Positions 1 through 12,560 of a stretch of 64,000 bases of DNA are shown one piece after another. The DNA comes from Isoetes taiwanensis (lineage: Eukaryota > Streptophyta > Lycopodiopsida > Isoetales > Isoetaceae), in the NCBI GenBank assembly GCA_021234155.1, contig JAJEKV010000046.1:6889012-6953011 (forward strand), given 5' to 3'. Made by a program: the position numbers and the translations under genes. The stretch's first letter is position 1. Each line of letters starts with the position of its first letter. The notes under the pieces are model-generated. The model did not search any database. It saw nothing but the letters and a program-made list of their open reading frames with translations, and was not told where the DNA came from.

Positions 1-327
1 GGTATGTTTCTTAAGTTGCAATAACGTCTCCAAAGGTTGCATCTGCCTGGATAATTGTTGAATGCGATTTGATGGTTCTTCTGGGCCTGATGTGTTAAAA
101 TTAGACATTTTTAAATCCCATTGATCAAACTGCACTTTGAGATAAATCTCTTTCTGAAACAACACTTTAAGTGCATATTGAGCTTATCCACTGATTTCTT
201 GTGGATTTTGTACGCCAAAAACTAAGAACCATTCAAGAACCATTTTTTACTTCAAGTCCATAAGAAAGCTGCTTTTAACAAACTTGGTGATCATTTGAGA
301 CTTCTTTTTAAGCTTGCAGCCTGCTTT
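1..327. other. 3' flank of receptor kinase gene
   Basis: No coding feature is visible. This AT-rich stretch lies just beyond the stop codon of the minus-strand receptor kinase, so part of it is probably that gene's 3' untranslated region. I found no repeat or RNA gene in it. Confidence 0.5.
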
Positions 328-3300
328 CTATGCATGGAATACAGAATCTGAGCAAGACAAGGGTTCTGCTGGAAGTATGTGAATAAGCTCAGACGTTTCC
401 AATGTGTTAGAAACATCTTGTTTGACCTGTTTCAGCTTGTCCACCACTTCTCGCATGCTAGGCCTGTCTGTCAAACATGCACTAGTGCAGAGCAAAGCAA
501 TCCTTAAAACAGAGAACATTTCGAGTCTTTCAGTCTGTGAAGCAATTTTGAGCAGTCTAGAATCTAAAATATCGTCCAGCTTTGCTCTTTCTGTGATCCT
601 CAACTTCACCCATGTTACAATGTCTATACCATCCAGTAAATTTGGATCTATTGGAAGCTTGCCTGTCACCAGCTCCATAAGCACAACACCAAAGCTATAA
701 ATGTCAGTCTTCTCAGTTGCCCTCATTGTGTAAGCGTATTCTGCAGGACAAACAAATTAACCAATCAGTTCAATGATGCTAAAGTGTAAAAACATTCCAC
801 CAAATTAATCCAGTAACTAAGCAGACTATTTGAAAGAAAAAAAAATGATAGAAGATAATATTACCTGGGGCAATATAACCATATGAGCCAGCAAAAGTAG
901 ACCAGCTTTCAGTATTCCTAGAATTATCCATGAGTTTTGCAAGTCCAAAATCACCGAGATGTGCCTCATTTCTGGAATCCAGAAGCACGTTGTTGGATTT
1001 AATATCTCTGTGAAGTATCTGAGGCACACAATCATGATGCAAGTAAGCAACACCTTCTGCAACTCCTACAGCAATTCTGTATCTCACACTCCATTCCAAT
1101 TCAACTTCTGGACCATGAAGTCTTTCCCACAAGTTCCCATTAGACATGTAATCATATACTAGCAAATTCACACCTTTGTGAGAGCAAAATCCAACAAGCT
1201 TAACGAGATGGCGATGCCGTATCTTCCCTAGCGTCGCAACCTCCCTCAAGAAACTCTTGTCATGGATTGGCTCACCTCCATTAAGCCCAGACACTTTTTT
1301 CACAGCAAGCATTAACCCAGAATCAAGAATAGCTCTATACACAGTTCCAAAGCCACCAGCTCCAATGATGTTTTTCTCACTTAAATGATCAGTTGCTTGC
1401 ATGATCTCACGGTATGTGAGGTGCTTGTTTGGAAAGAGACGAATTTTGTATGATGGACTTAAGGCTATCCTTCTTCTACTTCTTTGCCTGCAAATCCACC
1501 AGATGGCTGCCACAAGAAATAGAGAAAAGAAAACAGCTGATGCCAAGATGATGGCAGCAACCAAGCCTTTCTTAAATTTTGGTCCACGATCAGAATTATT
1601 GAGAGCTATATTGCTTGCAGGTGCTTGAGAAGAATGAGTGCAAGCCTTAAAAGGATGTCCACAAAGACCTTGGTTGCCTGTGAATGCTGAAATGGGCATT
1701 CTTGAGAAAAGAGCAGAATGAGGCAGAGAACCTGTTAGGTTGTTATTCGAGATGTTCAATGTAAACAAGCTTACCATCTCACCAAGGGCTGGAGGAATCT
1801 GACCAGACAAGGCATTGTTTGAAAGATTTAGGGACTCAAGCTTGACCAACTTACCCAATTCTGGTGGTATTTCTCCTGAAAGATAATTCCAGCTAAGATC
1901 TAAGCTTGTCTGAAGGTTCTGCAACAGACCAAGTGCCTTCGGAATAGAACCACTTAACCTGTTATTGGAGAGCTTCAGCTGTAATAGAAGCTGACACTGG
2001 CCTATAGAGGATGGAATATGACCAATAAGCTGATTTGCCTCTAAATCTAGCATTTCTAAGTTGCTCAGATGCCCCAACTGTTCAGGAATGTTGCCACTCA
2101 GATGGTTGTTACCCATCTTCAACTTAGATAGACCTTGACACTTTCCAAGCTCTGGTAAGACACCTCCACTGAGCTTATTAAAGGACAGATCTAACTCTCC
2201 CAGCTTGGCAATTCTTCCAAATCCAGTAGGAATGCTGCCTGTGAGCTGGTTATTACTTAAGAGCAAATGTGATAGATTCTTACATTGCGCCAATGTTGGA
2301 GGTATCACACCAGACAAGTTGTTGAAACTAAAATCCACAAGAGAAAGAGCTGATATTCTCCCTAATTCATCTGGAATGCTGCCACTGAGTTTATTATTAC
2401 CTAGTCTCAGTCTCCATAGGCCTTTTGAGCTGCCAAGTGCTGCTGGTATGCCGCCGCTCAGATGATTGTTTGAGAGATCCAGCAGCTCCAGATAACCTGA
2501 TTGACCAAAATCTGGAATTGCACCACTCAGCTTATTGTAAGAGAGATTAATGGTGGTAAGATTTGGCAACCTGGAAAACCCTGATGGTATAGAGCCTGTC
2601 AGATTATTCTGGTAAAGAAGCAGCATTTGCAGTTCTTGGAGGCCAGCAAGTTCAGATGGAATGGGACCAACAAATCCATTGTTAGCTAGATCCAGCAATT
2701 GCAACTTGGTACATTGAGCAAGCTCAGGAGGGATAAGTCCAGACAAGTTATTCTGTCTCAAATGCAAGAACACAATTTGTTTGAGCATCCCTAGTTGAGG
2801 AGGTATTGCACCTTCCAAGTTGTTTGCAAAAAGGTCCAACTTTTGCAGTTTAGAGCACATACCAAGCTCAGGAGGAATTTTGCCTGTAAGATGGTTGTAG
2901 TAAATGTATAAAAAGCTGATGTTTGAGAGCCTGCCCAACTCTGGAGGAATCTGACCAGCTAGATTGTTCTGAGACAGAGTTAATGTGATCAAACTTGTGC
3001 AGTTCCCTAGCTCAGAAGGTATGGAACCAGATAATCTATTACCATGCAGTAAAAGTTCAGTCATATTAGTGAGATTACAAAGAGACGAAGGAATATGTCC
3101 GCTTAGCCTGTTTTTTGAAAGATCCATCTGTACCATACTAACACAATTACCAATCTCAAAAGGAATTGATCCTGATAATGAATTGCCTGCCAAATACAGA
3201 TTCTGCAGCCCTTCAAGTCTGCCTATTTCTGATGGAATCTGTCCATGCAACCTATTATTTGCTAATACAAGAAACTGGAGCTTTTTCAGGTTTCCAATCT

Positions 3301-4270
3301 CAGGAGGGATTACACCCGAAAGGCTGTTTCTAGAAAGATCAAGAGTAGTAATGCTGAGGGCATTGCATAGTTCTGGAGGAATGGTTTCTTCAAGCTTATT
3401 TCCTTGAAGATTAAGATACACAAGGCTGCTGCAGTTCCCAATATGAGGAGGCATGGCACCTGATAGACTGTTATTGTATGCTGAGAATTGAGTAAGTTTT
3501 AACAAACCTCCTATTTCAAGTGGTATAGGCCCTTCCAAGCTGTTTCTAGCTAACCCAATGCTTGTAAGCTCTGAACATTCCATTATCTGAGGAGGAATCT
3601 TTCCACTCAGATTGTTATACTGCAAAAACAAAACCTTCAAGTTCTTCAGCCTGCCTAGTTCCGGTGGGATGTTTCCAACCAAGTTGCATGTCGACAAGCC
3701 TAGAACCATCAATGAAGTGCAATTTCCTACTGATTTTGGCAAGCTTCCATTGATTTGATTATCCCCTGCTCGCAAGATTTCAAGGTTTTGAAGCATACCC
3801 AAACTCTGCGGCAGCGTGCCTGATATCTGATTCGAATAGATAACCAGTTCCTCTAAACTAGACAGATTGCCAATGAGTCTGGGGATCTCACCTGTGAGGC
3901 CGTTATTTTCCAAATGGATCGAAACCAGACTTTGAAGACTACAAATTTGATTCGGTATGCTTCCGGTGATTGCATTGTTGGATAAGTCCAGATATCGTAG
4001 CATTTCCAAGTTTCCAATAGCTGGCGAAATAGTTCCTGCGAGCCCAAAATCAGAAAAATTCATTCCCTCGACTCTGCCTCTTGTGCAGGACACTCCCACC
4101 CATTTGCAGGGGTTTGAAGCATTCCATAAATCTGGTCGTTTCCGATCAAGTTTGAAACTCTGTTTGATCTGCATTAACGATTTAGTATCCTCTGTTGAAG
4201 CACCACTAACCAAACCATGCAGAAGCAAAAATGCCACACCAAACAACATTCTGTTTCTGAGATTTTCCAT
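328..4270 (-). CDS. LRR receptor-like kinase, GSO/SGN3-like
   Basis: Single-pass plasma-membrane receptor kinase. Exons are 4270-865 and 740-328, with a 124 bp GT-AG intron (741-864) that splits the Glu codon of the APE motif in phase 1. The spliced product is about 1272 aa, close to Arabidopsis GSO1 (about 1250 aa). In order it has a hydrophobic signal peptide (MENLRNRMLFGVAFLLL), a cysteine-containing LRR cap (NPCKWVGVSC), about 30 LRRs of the LxxNxLxGxIPxxLG type, a membrane segment (GLVAAIILASAVFFSLFLV) followed by basic residues, and an RD kinase. Kinase motifs seen are GAGGFG, AVKK, HRDIKSNN (near 1000), DFG (near 945) and GSYGYIAPEYAY. The open frame extends up to ATG 4417, but the ATG at 4270 directly precedes the signal peptide and is preferred. 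GSO receptors perceive CIF-type peptides in endodermal and epidermal barrier formation. That ligand is inferred from the family, not from this sequence. Confidence 0.93.
741..864 (-). other. Intron in the kinase activation segment
   Basis: On the minus strand exon 1 ends in GCCCCAG before GTAATA, and exon 2 starts after CTGCAG. Joining them restores the APE motif (YIAPEYAYT). Read-through would give an unrelated tail, so this is a real intron. Confidence 0.92.
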
Positions 4271-5434
4271 TTCTCTAGCTGCAAGATCAAATTTGACATT
4301 TGGTTCCATTCCGATCCGCCCCAGAAGCATTCTTCTCCATATTCTGATTAAAATGTACAGCCCAGAAGCAGGCTGGGCTTGATTGGATGGGGTAGGAAAG
4401 GATCGGAATTCGTGCATTTGTTAGCATTTAAGCAGTTGTCTCAGAATTAAATGACATGGTCGTGTAATTTAACTACCCAATACCAAAGCTGATACCTCGC
4501 ATCAATGACATCAAGTAGCTACCGGATAATTAGCCTACCCCCATATCTGCTTCATATTTGACCTTGAACTCTGACAGAAACCGACTCCCGGAGCCAATTC
4601 TAGACCTCATTTCAACAAAGGGACTTGGTGACCATGTTCAGAAACGTTCTGCAAATTTTTCAGAGATTTACCTACTATCATTAAGGACCCGGCATGCATT
4701 GCGAAGCAGAAGAGGAAAATGGCAGGTTTTTGCAGCAGACAGATCGGCGGTCGCTGCAGTAAATCCACAACAGTTTTGGCCAAAAAAATTGGGAGAATTC
4801 TGCAGCAGTACGAAATTCGGAAGTGGCGGTTCACGGGAGCGGGGAATAATGCAACGGTCAACTGCTGATGGGCATAGTGACGGAACGGCCCGTCAGAATG
4901 CCCGTGATGCCTGTCAGCATCTTGAAAAGTGCCCTTCATTATGACGTCCTCTCGCTTTTCGCGCTATTATGCCTACATTACGACGTGTCCCTGCCAGTGC
5001 TCGAATTTGACGGTCCACCCTTAGGCCCAGATTCCATTACGAGTTTCTCACTTTTTTGTTCTATTCTAACTTCCATGCTAATTTCCGGACTCACGATTCC
5101 ACTACCTTCTTAAGAACACTGGTATGCTTATGTGGCAGATCTTAGAAGATGGTAACGTAAATACAGTTTAGGTTGAATTCTGCCCGTGCGTCCAATAACG
5201 CCACGTGGCGAACTTTCAAACTCTGAATGTTAACAATTTTTTAGGTTTCTTTCTGCGGCGTTCTCAGCAAATACAATTTCTTCTCCGGCTGATTTTACCT
5301 CATTGATCAGAGCTCTGCGCAGCCGATTCTGAAGCTTTACCCACCGATTTTGAAGATTTACTTGTTTTCTCAAGATTTTACTTGACATTTCAAGGATTTT
5401 ACTGCTGCAGAATTCAATCTAAACTATTTCCACG
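4271..5434. other. Upstream region of receptor kinase, no gene seen
   Basis: Presumed promoter and 5' untranslated region of the minus-strand receptor kinase. The small open frames here overlap each other on both strands, have no recognisable domains and look like chance frames. No clear TATA box could be assigned. Confidence 0.45.
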
Positions 5435-5545
5435 TTATAAGAATGTTGCTTTAGGCAACATTCTGGGATGTCAGCAACGCCTCCGCGTTCCACGCGTCGG
5501 CATTGCTTCCATCCCAAAATGTTACCTAAAGCAACATTCTTATAT
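5435..5545. repeat. Short foldback (inverted-repeat) element
   Basis: Left arm 5435-5470 and right arm 5510-5545 are nearly perfect reverse complements over about 35 bases, separated by a GC-rich loop of about 39 bases. Each arm also contains a smaller palindrome (GTTGC...GCAAC). The unit would form a long hairpin. It could be a miniature inverted-repeat element or a hairpin RNA precursor. No target-site duplication was found with certainty. Confidence 0.6.
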
Positions 5546-6099
5546 ACAGAAACTCCCAAGGGATCTTGCTCGGGAGTTAAATCATTGATTTTGGGTGCCA
5601 CATCAGAAATTCTTGGACTGTAGTGGAATGCAGAAATCAGGATTTCTTGCGGCCGTGGAGCTCTCAGGTTGATCCACCTCTGATCTTCCACCAGAGTAGA
5701 ATCTGGGCCTTAATTTTCCAAGGACGGGCAAAATAATTTTACACCTTTCGCATGATAGGAAGTTCCTAAATTCAAGCCTTTCAAATGCAATAAAAAATTT
5801 TAAAATGACAGAAACCAGTATTTTCCCTCGAAAATATAGATAGATACATAAAACAAAGCATTTTTCCATTATAAGTTCATCAAATACATAATGAAGTTCT
5901 TACATAGATACTACTAAAATAAAAATAATAGTTTAAAGTTTAAAATCAATCACAAAAACTTATTTAAGTGGCATTCCTCTCCTTTGCTTCGTTTTATACC
6001 AATCCTTGTAACATGCTTGCTAATCTATGCTTTCAAATGGTTCATTCCACAATGATACACACATTGTGGCGTCAAGAGTTTCTAAGTTCGTGCTCGATC
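5546..6099. other. AT-rich stretch, no gene
   Basis: AT-rich DNA between the foldback and the C-terminal end of the hAT transposase relic. It may contain the 3' non-coding end of that transposon, but I could not identify a terminal inverted repeat. Confidence 0.3.
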
Positions 6100-9000
6100 T
6101 TATAGCACTTTTAATAGCATTTTGACGGGAGAGAGGGCGTGCTTCCAGGAACAACATTGCCATAATTTCATCAATGCTGAAAAATTGCCCCACCAACTGT
6201 CACACGTTCCATTTTCATCTCTACAAATAGTCCAAGCCACAACCATCCCTTTGTTCTTGGCAGCCCTGAAAAGTGTCTCAACAAAGTCCTCCCTCTCACT
6301 CAAACATCTAGCCATGTCTACTTTTGAAGCAAACTTGGCAAGCAATTTTTCCAACCATTCCTTAGTCTCGTCATCCCTTACAACGTCATCCACAGCATAT
6401 GCAGACAGATTGAAGAATTTCATGGCATTAAATATCTCACTCACATCCACAAATCTCCTAGCAAGTGCATCCAATACAGCAGTAATGAAAGATTTTCCAA
6501 TACGAATACAATGTGGAAGTGAACCGCTATCCTCTGGAATCTCATTCAAATCAAGTCCTCTTGCATTATCTTTTTTCTCTAGAATAGGAACATACCTGAG
6601 TCTATGCTCATGAATTGTGGTACCATCATTATCCATAAATGACATCAAACCATCCTTGCAGCAACTCATAAAGAGACTAAGATGTTTTGTTCCTTCTCTA
6701 AATACTCTCTCCTTAGACAAGTACTTTCTAGAAAATTTCACTCTAATATTTTCCAATAATATTCCAATCTTCGTAACATCAAGCAAGTCCTTCTAAAATT
6801 CTGTATTCAACATGTTTAATTCCACAAGGACATCCGCTAAGAAATGTATCATGAATTACACCTGGAAAAAATAAACTATCAATATATAATGCCATGATGA
6901 ATAAAGAATAAACTATGAAGAATAAACTATGAATGAATAATTATAAATCAATTAAATAGATAATAAAATATACCTGAAATATTGTAGCATTCTCATAAAG
7001 CTTGTGATCATGCATCTTCTATTGATCTAGAATGGCAGGCATTAGACGAACCAACCTTAGCATCACTTGGCCCCTTGATAACCAACGAACGCCATGTATT
7101 TTCAAAGCATTAAGATGATGTTCATCATATATTTCCAATAGCTCCTTGAACTCTGCACGTCGATTAGATGACTTCCCCAACCATGGATAAACTTTGTTGG
7201 CTAGTTTGTCAACAAAGTCAAAAACATCAGGATTAGATGTCAAAGCATCCTTTACTGCAAGTGTTTCTCTACGGGCTATGCAATGGATACCCTTAATATC
7301 GAGGTTCCTTGCTTGAAATCTAGTGACCAAGCCCTAACATTGTGGATGCATCATCGGTGACTAAAGCAACTATTTTATTCTCATTCAAGTCCATAGATAT
7401 CAACAAGGACTGTAAAGCATCATAGGCTGCTTCAGCAGTACCATCCTCAAGTGGTAAAAGCCTCACAAAGGTACACTTGGGTTCACCTTGCCAATCCTGT
7501 CTGCGCAGCATGATATCCCAGACTTCTTTTACAGAGGACAAAGGATGGAAGTTGTAAGGACCTTTAAGTATCTGGGAATCGATTTCTCTGCTAACATGCT
7601 ATGGGATGACTGTGTAGAAAGAAGGGTCAGCGCGGGATAGAAAGCCCTGTATGCAATGCAGAATAGCTGTTACAGAATAGATCTCTGCGATTGGGCACGC
7701 AAAGCACACCTGTTCCGAGCACTCGTGGAACCAGTATTGTTGTATGGGGTAAAGGTCTGGGGGCCAGCGATTAGCAAGGGTACTCGGGATAAGCTAGAGA
7801 GGGTACAGAAGGCTTTCCTGACATACAGCCTAGGCATCAAGGACACGGTGCCTTATCCAATTTTGCTGTATGAGACTGGCTTTTGGCCCCTGCAGCATTC
7901 TGCTATGCACAAGCACCTTGCATATTTCCATAAGGTTGACAGAATGGACGCACAACATCTTCCTCCCCGGGCTCTGTTATTGGCACAAGGGTCATAACGT
8001 CTGAAGAGAGTGTGGCAGGAGCATTGTACGAGATGGTTCGCAAGATGGTCCATAGACTATCAACATATTATGGATATGTCGGATATCGCGGAGCAGGAGC
8101 TGCATTTGAATGAGCGCTTTGCTGCCTCTCTGTGGGATGCACCCACTCTTGCAAAGCCCAAAACAGAGCACTACCACATGCAGGTTAATCCGCCGCTTGA
8201 ACATGGCCCCCACCATTATTTGAAGGCACACATCTCTACCAAGAAACGGAGAGCTATAGCTGCAATAAAAACAGGGTCCCACCATCTCAGAATTGAGACA
8301 GACCGCTGGGGTACAGATGGAGGGCAGGGAATCCCCCGGCATGAGAGATTATGCCAGTGCTGTTACATGCAGATAGTAGAAGATGAACACCATGCTCTAC
8401 AGGAATGCCCAGCATATGCACACATCCGAGCAGCTCATGCCGATCTCAGATGCTCTGAGATAGCAATTCATCAACTGCTGGCCTCGCCAATGGTTGCACG
8501 TCTCGCGTCCTACATTTTGCAAGTCTCCACCGTTAGGGAGTCCCTCACAACACAGGGAATTTGAGCGCCCAGATAGGGCCTCTCGATGCCTACTACAAGG
8601 GTTTTTCCTCCCACATGGTGGGTTTTTTCAGTGGTAGAGACACATTGTACAGGGTTTCTGTGGTTTTCTTTTATGTTTGAAAACTTTCCGCTATATTGTA
8701 ATCACCATCTCATAGGCCAGTTGGCCTCTGTGGACGTTAAAATATACTTCCTTCCTTCCTTCCTTTGCCATTTTCAGTTAGGTATTGCATATACACAATA
8801 AGATGCTTCTCAAGCGTGCGATCTGTAGATTCATCTACAAGTATAGAAAAATATGGAGAGGAGCTTACATCAGCAAATAAATTGCACCTGCATACATTGC
8901 GTATGTTCATAAGAAACTCCAGTGCAGCCTTCTCATTTGTGTAAGCACCACATTCGTTAGTATACAAGGAATATTTCGGCAATGGATACACCTCATATGA

Positions 9001-9676
9001 ACGCAAACATCATAAAATCTATGCAATGGAATAGTGCATTGTGCCATCCAATGTACATTTTGGATGCACACAAGAATTCTAGACATTTCAGAATGACGAG
9101 CGATATCAATTTATTCTTCTATTGGGCGTCTAGCATTTTCACCTTTCAATTTATGAAAATGCGCAGCAACTGCATACCTATGATCTTCTGATTTTGCATG
9201 ATCATTCAAGGCTGATAATTGCATCACTCTTGACCCATCCTTTGTGTACGTATTGTCCTTCTTGAATTCAACGCACCAATGGCACTTCGCACGATCCTCA
9301 TTGGCAATAGTCTTAACTCTAAAAGCCCATTTGTGAAGTTTCGTCCATTCATTTCTCCATTTTCTTTTCTTAGAACTAGAAGCAACACCAGCATCTCCTA
9401 CACCGTCAATAGAACCCTCAATAATTTCTATGATCTGATTTGTCTCTTCAAAAACTAAACCTTACTGTTGCATTTCAAATCCTGAGCTAGCAGCAACAAC
9501 ACTTTCATTTTGACTCAGCTTATAGTAAGATAGCATAGAATTCATTGCCTTTTCTTCTCTTGTTTTTCCTTTTAGAACATGCTGCAAATCGAAATATGAA
9601 TGACTAAGAAAAAGCAAACTCAAGAAGGCAATAAACAGAAGCATTGAAGCAAAAGCTTACCTGGTTCCGGCTCCAT
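6100..9676 (-). pseudogene. hAT-family transposase relic (ZNF862-like), broken
   Basis: Minus-strand pieces of one hAT transposase, running from high to low coordinates. A possible start (MEPEP, ATG at 9676) is followed by a GTAAGC donor. A TTF-type zinc-finger region near 9130-9400 shows RAKCHWC, then H and H (NDHAKSEDH). Next come SSPYFSILVDESTD and EKHLIVYMQYLTENG (8771-9006), then GEPKCTFVRLLPLEDGTAEA (7320-7487), then HCIARRETLAVKDA and HGVRWLSRGQVM (7019-7330), and a C-terminal segment (6100-6786). The acidic VDESTD and the HGVRWLSR blocks are typical of the ZNF862/DUF4371-like hAT branch. Frame changes near 7320-7330, an in-frame stop near 9120 and a LINE inserted at about 7494 show that it cannot make transposase. 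Host-gene domestication is unlikely. Confidence 0.85.
7494..8764 (+). mobile_element. 5'-truncated LINE nested in the hAT relic
   Basis: Plus-strand C-terminal part of a non-LTR retrotransposon ORF2. The frame starts abruptly at the truncation and reads through FFYRGQRMEVVRTFKYLGI, a typical end of the reverse transcriptase domain. It continues with CDWARKAHLFRALVEPVLLYGVKVWG and an ERVQKAFL block, then RRAIAAIKTGSHHLRIETDR and a zinc-binding tail (CQCCYMQIVEDEHHALQECP). An in-frame stop near 7640 and a frame break near 7990 inactivate it. The 3' end is a (CTTC)n tail at about 8747-8764. TTGCCA occurs at both ends (7488-7493 and 8765-8770) and is a plausible target-site duplication. Confidence 0.85.
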
Positions 9677-10600
9677 GGTTTGCTTGCAGATCGCAATTGC
9701 CTGATGGGTTCAATAGATTGCAGATTGCGTGATTGTCTGATTGCAGATTAGCATAGGATGCAACTTGAATAATGGTTTGGTTGGCCAAATGTCTGATAGA
9801 AATAACAATAGTACTTCTGCACAATCCAAAAGAAGAGGCACTTGGTTATGATAAAAGGTTTCTACCTGAGTTAGAACAATTCTATGTTGACAACCAAATT
9901 TGAAATGGATGGAAAATATGGCTAAGAAAAAATTTGACGTTGAAAACCATTTTCGAATTCTATCTGGCAAAGAAACTTACAACAAGCTTGGAGCTGGAAT
10001 CTGCTGTTTTGCCTCCTATCTGTAAATGGACATGAAAGCTTAATTACTGTGAAGGCTGATACGAAATGCCCTTCCCCACCAATTCCGGCCTGAGAGTTCT
10101 TGCTTCTGGTGGATTTTCTCTTATCTGTAGATTGGCTGCTCTTGGCTATTCATCCATGTGCAGGTAAGGTGAGCTAGCTCAGAATCACTTTATAGGCTAC
10201 GTTCTCGAGAAAATTTGATTGGGGAAAACTCACCCAAATATCCTTAATTCACACACTTTGGGTAATCTGCATAAATATGCTAGTAGGGGTGTTATAGTAA
10301 AATGGTGATGAATTTGAGGTATCTGAATAATCTAAATTAATTTATCTATAAATTGTTTTAATGTAAATGCGAACTACACATGGAAAAATATTTTCAGAAA
10401 GAGGCAATTGATGCGAGATATAAGCACTTCATAACTTGGTTTAGGAAATTGGTATATCATCATTGTGCTATCTAAGAACCTATTGGCCATTAAGTATTTG
10501 TTCATGTCAAAAAGCTCCTTTATATTATTCACGTTTCTTTGCTAAAAACTATGGTTGTATATTTATATTTTGCTTATTTTTTCACAAATCGGTAAGAAGA
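9677..10600. other. Intergenic stretch, nothing recognised
   Basis: Upstream of the hAT relic. Small open frames are present but without recognisable domains. It may contain the transposon's 5' end, whose terminal inverted repeat I could not place. Confidence 0.3.
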
Positions 10601-10745
10601 TTTGTTACAAAGGGGCTTTGGGCTAAGAATGAGGAGATCTTGTATTCAAACCTCTCTTGAGACACATAGGAGACCATCTTATGTCCCTATAGAGTGTTGC
10701 CTTGTGATATGACTTGAAAAATACTATATATCTATCTATAGATAT
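10600..10745 (+). repeat. Candidate tRNA-derived SINE-like repeat
   Basis: About 90 bases around AGATCTTGTATTCAAACCTC resemble the stretch at 17030-17120. Both contain a B-box-like core (TTCAA) and both run into TATC-type simple repeats. The upstream A-box-like part is not well conserved between the two, so the SINE call is tentative. Confidence 0.35.
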
Positions 10746-11235
10746 TGTTAACTAAATGCCCCTATATTTGTCTGCCTGTCTATCCTCTATATTTGTCTGT
10801 CTGTCTATCTATAGATATTGTTAATTAAATGCCTGCCTGTCTGTCTGTCTGTGCACAATACATAAACTTCTAAGGCAGAGTTTGTCTTAAATCCATATTA
10901 GAGTTAAGAAAGAGAAAGCAGCAAAAACCTTAAGACTAGTTTATCCGAAGTACTGATCTAAGTTAACGAGAAAGACTCAACATAAGCAGAGCATAAGCAA
11001 ATCTATAAGATTATGGAAAGCTGAAGTTCTGTCTGTCTGTCTGTCTGTCTGTCCGTCCGTCTGTCTGTAGGTATTAATAAGTAGATGCCCCAATGCTTGT
11101 CTCTTTCTACAAGGAGAAGGTAAATTGCTAATTAAATGCCTCTATCTATCTATCTGTCTGTCTGTATTAATAATTAGATGCCCCTATGCTTGTCTCTTCT
11201 ACAAGGAGAACGTAAAAAGTACTGTTTGCCTGCCT
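10741..11235. repeat. Diverged TCTG/TATC repeat cluster
   Basis: Simple TCTG and TATC tracts alternate with recurring spacers (ATTGTTAATTAAATGCC; ATTAATAATTAGATGCCCC; TGCTTGTCTCTTCTACAAGGAG). The spacers recur about four times with drift, so this looks like a larger unit that expanded together with its microsatellite. Confidence 0.7.
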
Positions 11236-11397
11236 CAAATTTTAACTAGTCTCAAATTAGATAGTAGCATGGCCAAGATTTTTTATTTATTTCATTTGAA
11301 AATAGGTTTAGAATTCATTTCTTTAAACTAAACCAAATTGATTTGAATTCATCCCAAATCTAGATGTTTTATGAGACTTAGGATAATGAACACATAA

Positions 11398-12560
11398 CCC
11401 CCCTTTTTTTTTTTGAGGAAAAGGAAGGATTTTATTAATCATAAATTATAAACATACAAAATGGGGCTCAAAGCAAAGTAACTGAAGAATAAAAACATAA
11501 CCAAAAGACCAATCCTGGCAGACTGTTCTCAAGTCTCATCTGCACAGAGATCATCTTCAAAGCCAAATTCCACTTGCGGGATCGAATTCGTTGGGGTGGG
11601 TATGGATCAGGAGGGAAGACAAATTCAGAAGGGAGGCCGAAATTGCAGGTAAATCATGGAAGGAGTGGGTAGCAGTGAGAGGCATGGCATAAGAAGGGGG
11701 GGCAATCCAATTAATCTCTGCCCAGGATGGGGTAAGTAGCAGCAATTCATCAAGGGGGACCTGAATTATATCTAGGAGTGCACCGGCAGCTGCTTCACAT
11801 CTACCTTTGTGGTAATAGTACATGGATCTCAAACAGGAAAACTGCTTCTCTGTAAGTAGACGGTTATGGGCACCAATGAACTTATGCAGAATATGTGCAT
11901 TATATGCCTCTTTGAGCAAGAATTTGAGTCGAAGTCGCCCTTACAGCTTGTCTGGGGGTCCCCGAGTGGTGAACAGGGACATCATCCAGCAAAGTGGTCC
12001 ACCTGAAGACCTGCACAACACTGTTCAAAAAGGATGCAATCCACAAATGAATTCGGGTCAATCAGGGAGTCAAAGTGAATAACAAAGAAATTAGATTTGA
12101 AGGACCCCCAAAGCAACCAATCAATATCATATTTCTCCAATTTTACTGCCTTATGAGCCATAGCACATCTAATAAGCTCGAATTGGAAATTGAGTTTCAT
12201 CTAGTTGAATTGACCTTGGAATCCTGAAGATGGAAAAACTGGGCAATATTGGAGATGGAGTCCATATCAGGAATTTTCAACTTAGATCCAATCCGGGACA
12301 GGCACCCCCAGAAGTCTTTGATTCTCGGGCAAGTGAAGATATGAAGGACAGATTCATCATGGCTACTACATAGGGGGCAGAGAGGACTGTGAACATTCTT
12401 GAACTGCCTCTTGATCATGTTAGTATTGCATAAAAGAGCATTGTGAAGAACAAGCCCGGCAAAAACACAATAACCTCCTCGATAGTAGGCAAGGCAATAA
12501 TTTCGCACTACTCCTCAATCCAAGCAGGAAGCTCGAACGTCGTCTTGATTCCTAGCCTTC
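11398..12560 (-). mobile_element. LINE 3' end with reverse-transcriptase zinc-binding region
   Basis: Minus-strand 3' part of an L1-like plant LINE. The segment at 12197-12508 encodes RNYCLAYYRGGYCVFAGLV followed by CPLCSSHDESVLHIFTCPRI and DFWGCL, the zf-RVT pattern found after plant LINE reverse transcriptases. Further broken C-terminal pieces run to about 11560. The element ends in a poly(A) tail, seen as a T run at 11402-11414. The frame is interrupted several times, so this is a dead 5'-truncated copy. Confidence 0.78.

Noticed and set aside
404-4382. Plus-strand open frames across the receptor kinase
   Set aside because: They are antisense shadows of the minus-strand coding sequence and its LRR periodicity.
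10741-11170. Regularly spaced short repeats, CRISPR-like at first sight
   Set aside because: They are TCTG/TATC microsatellites with drifting spacers in a plant genome, not identical repeats with unique spacers.
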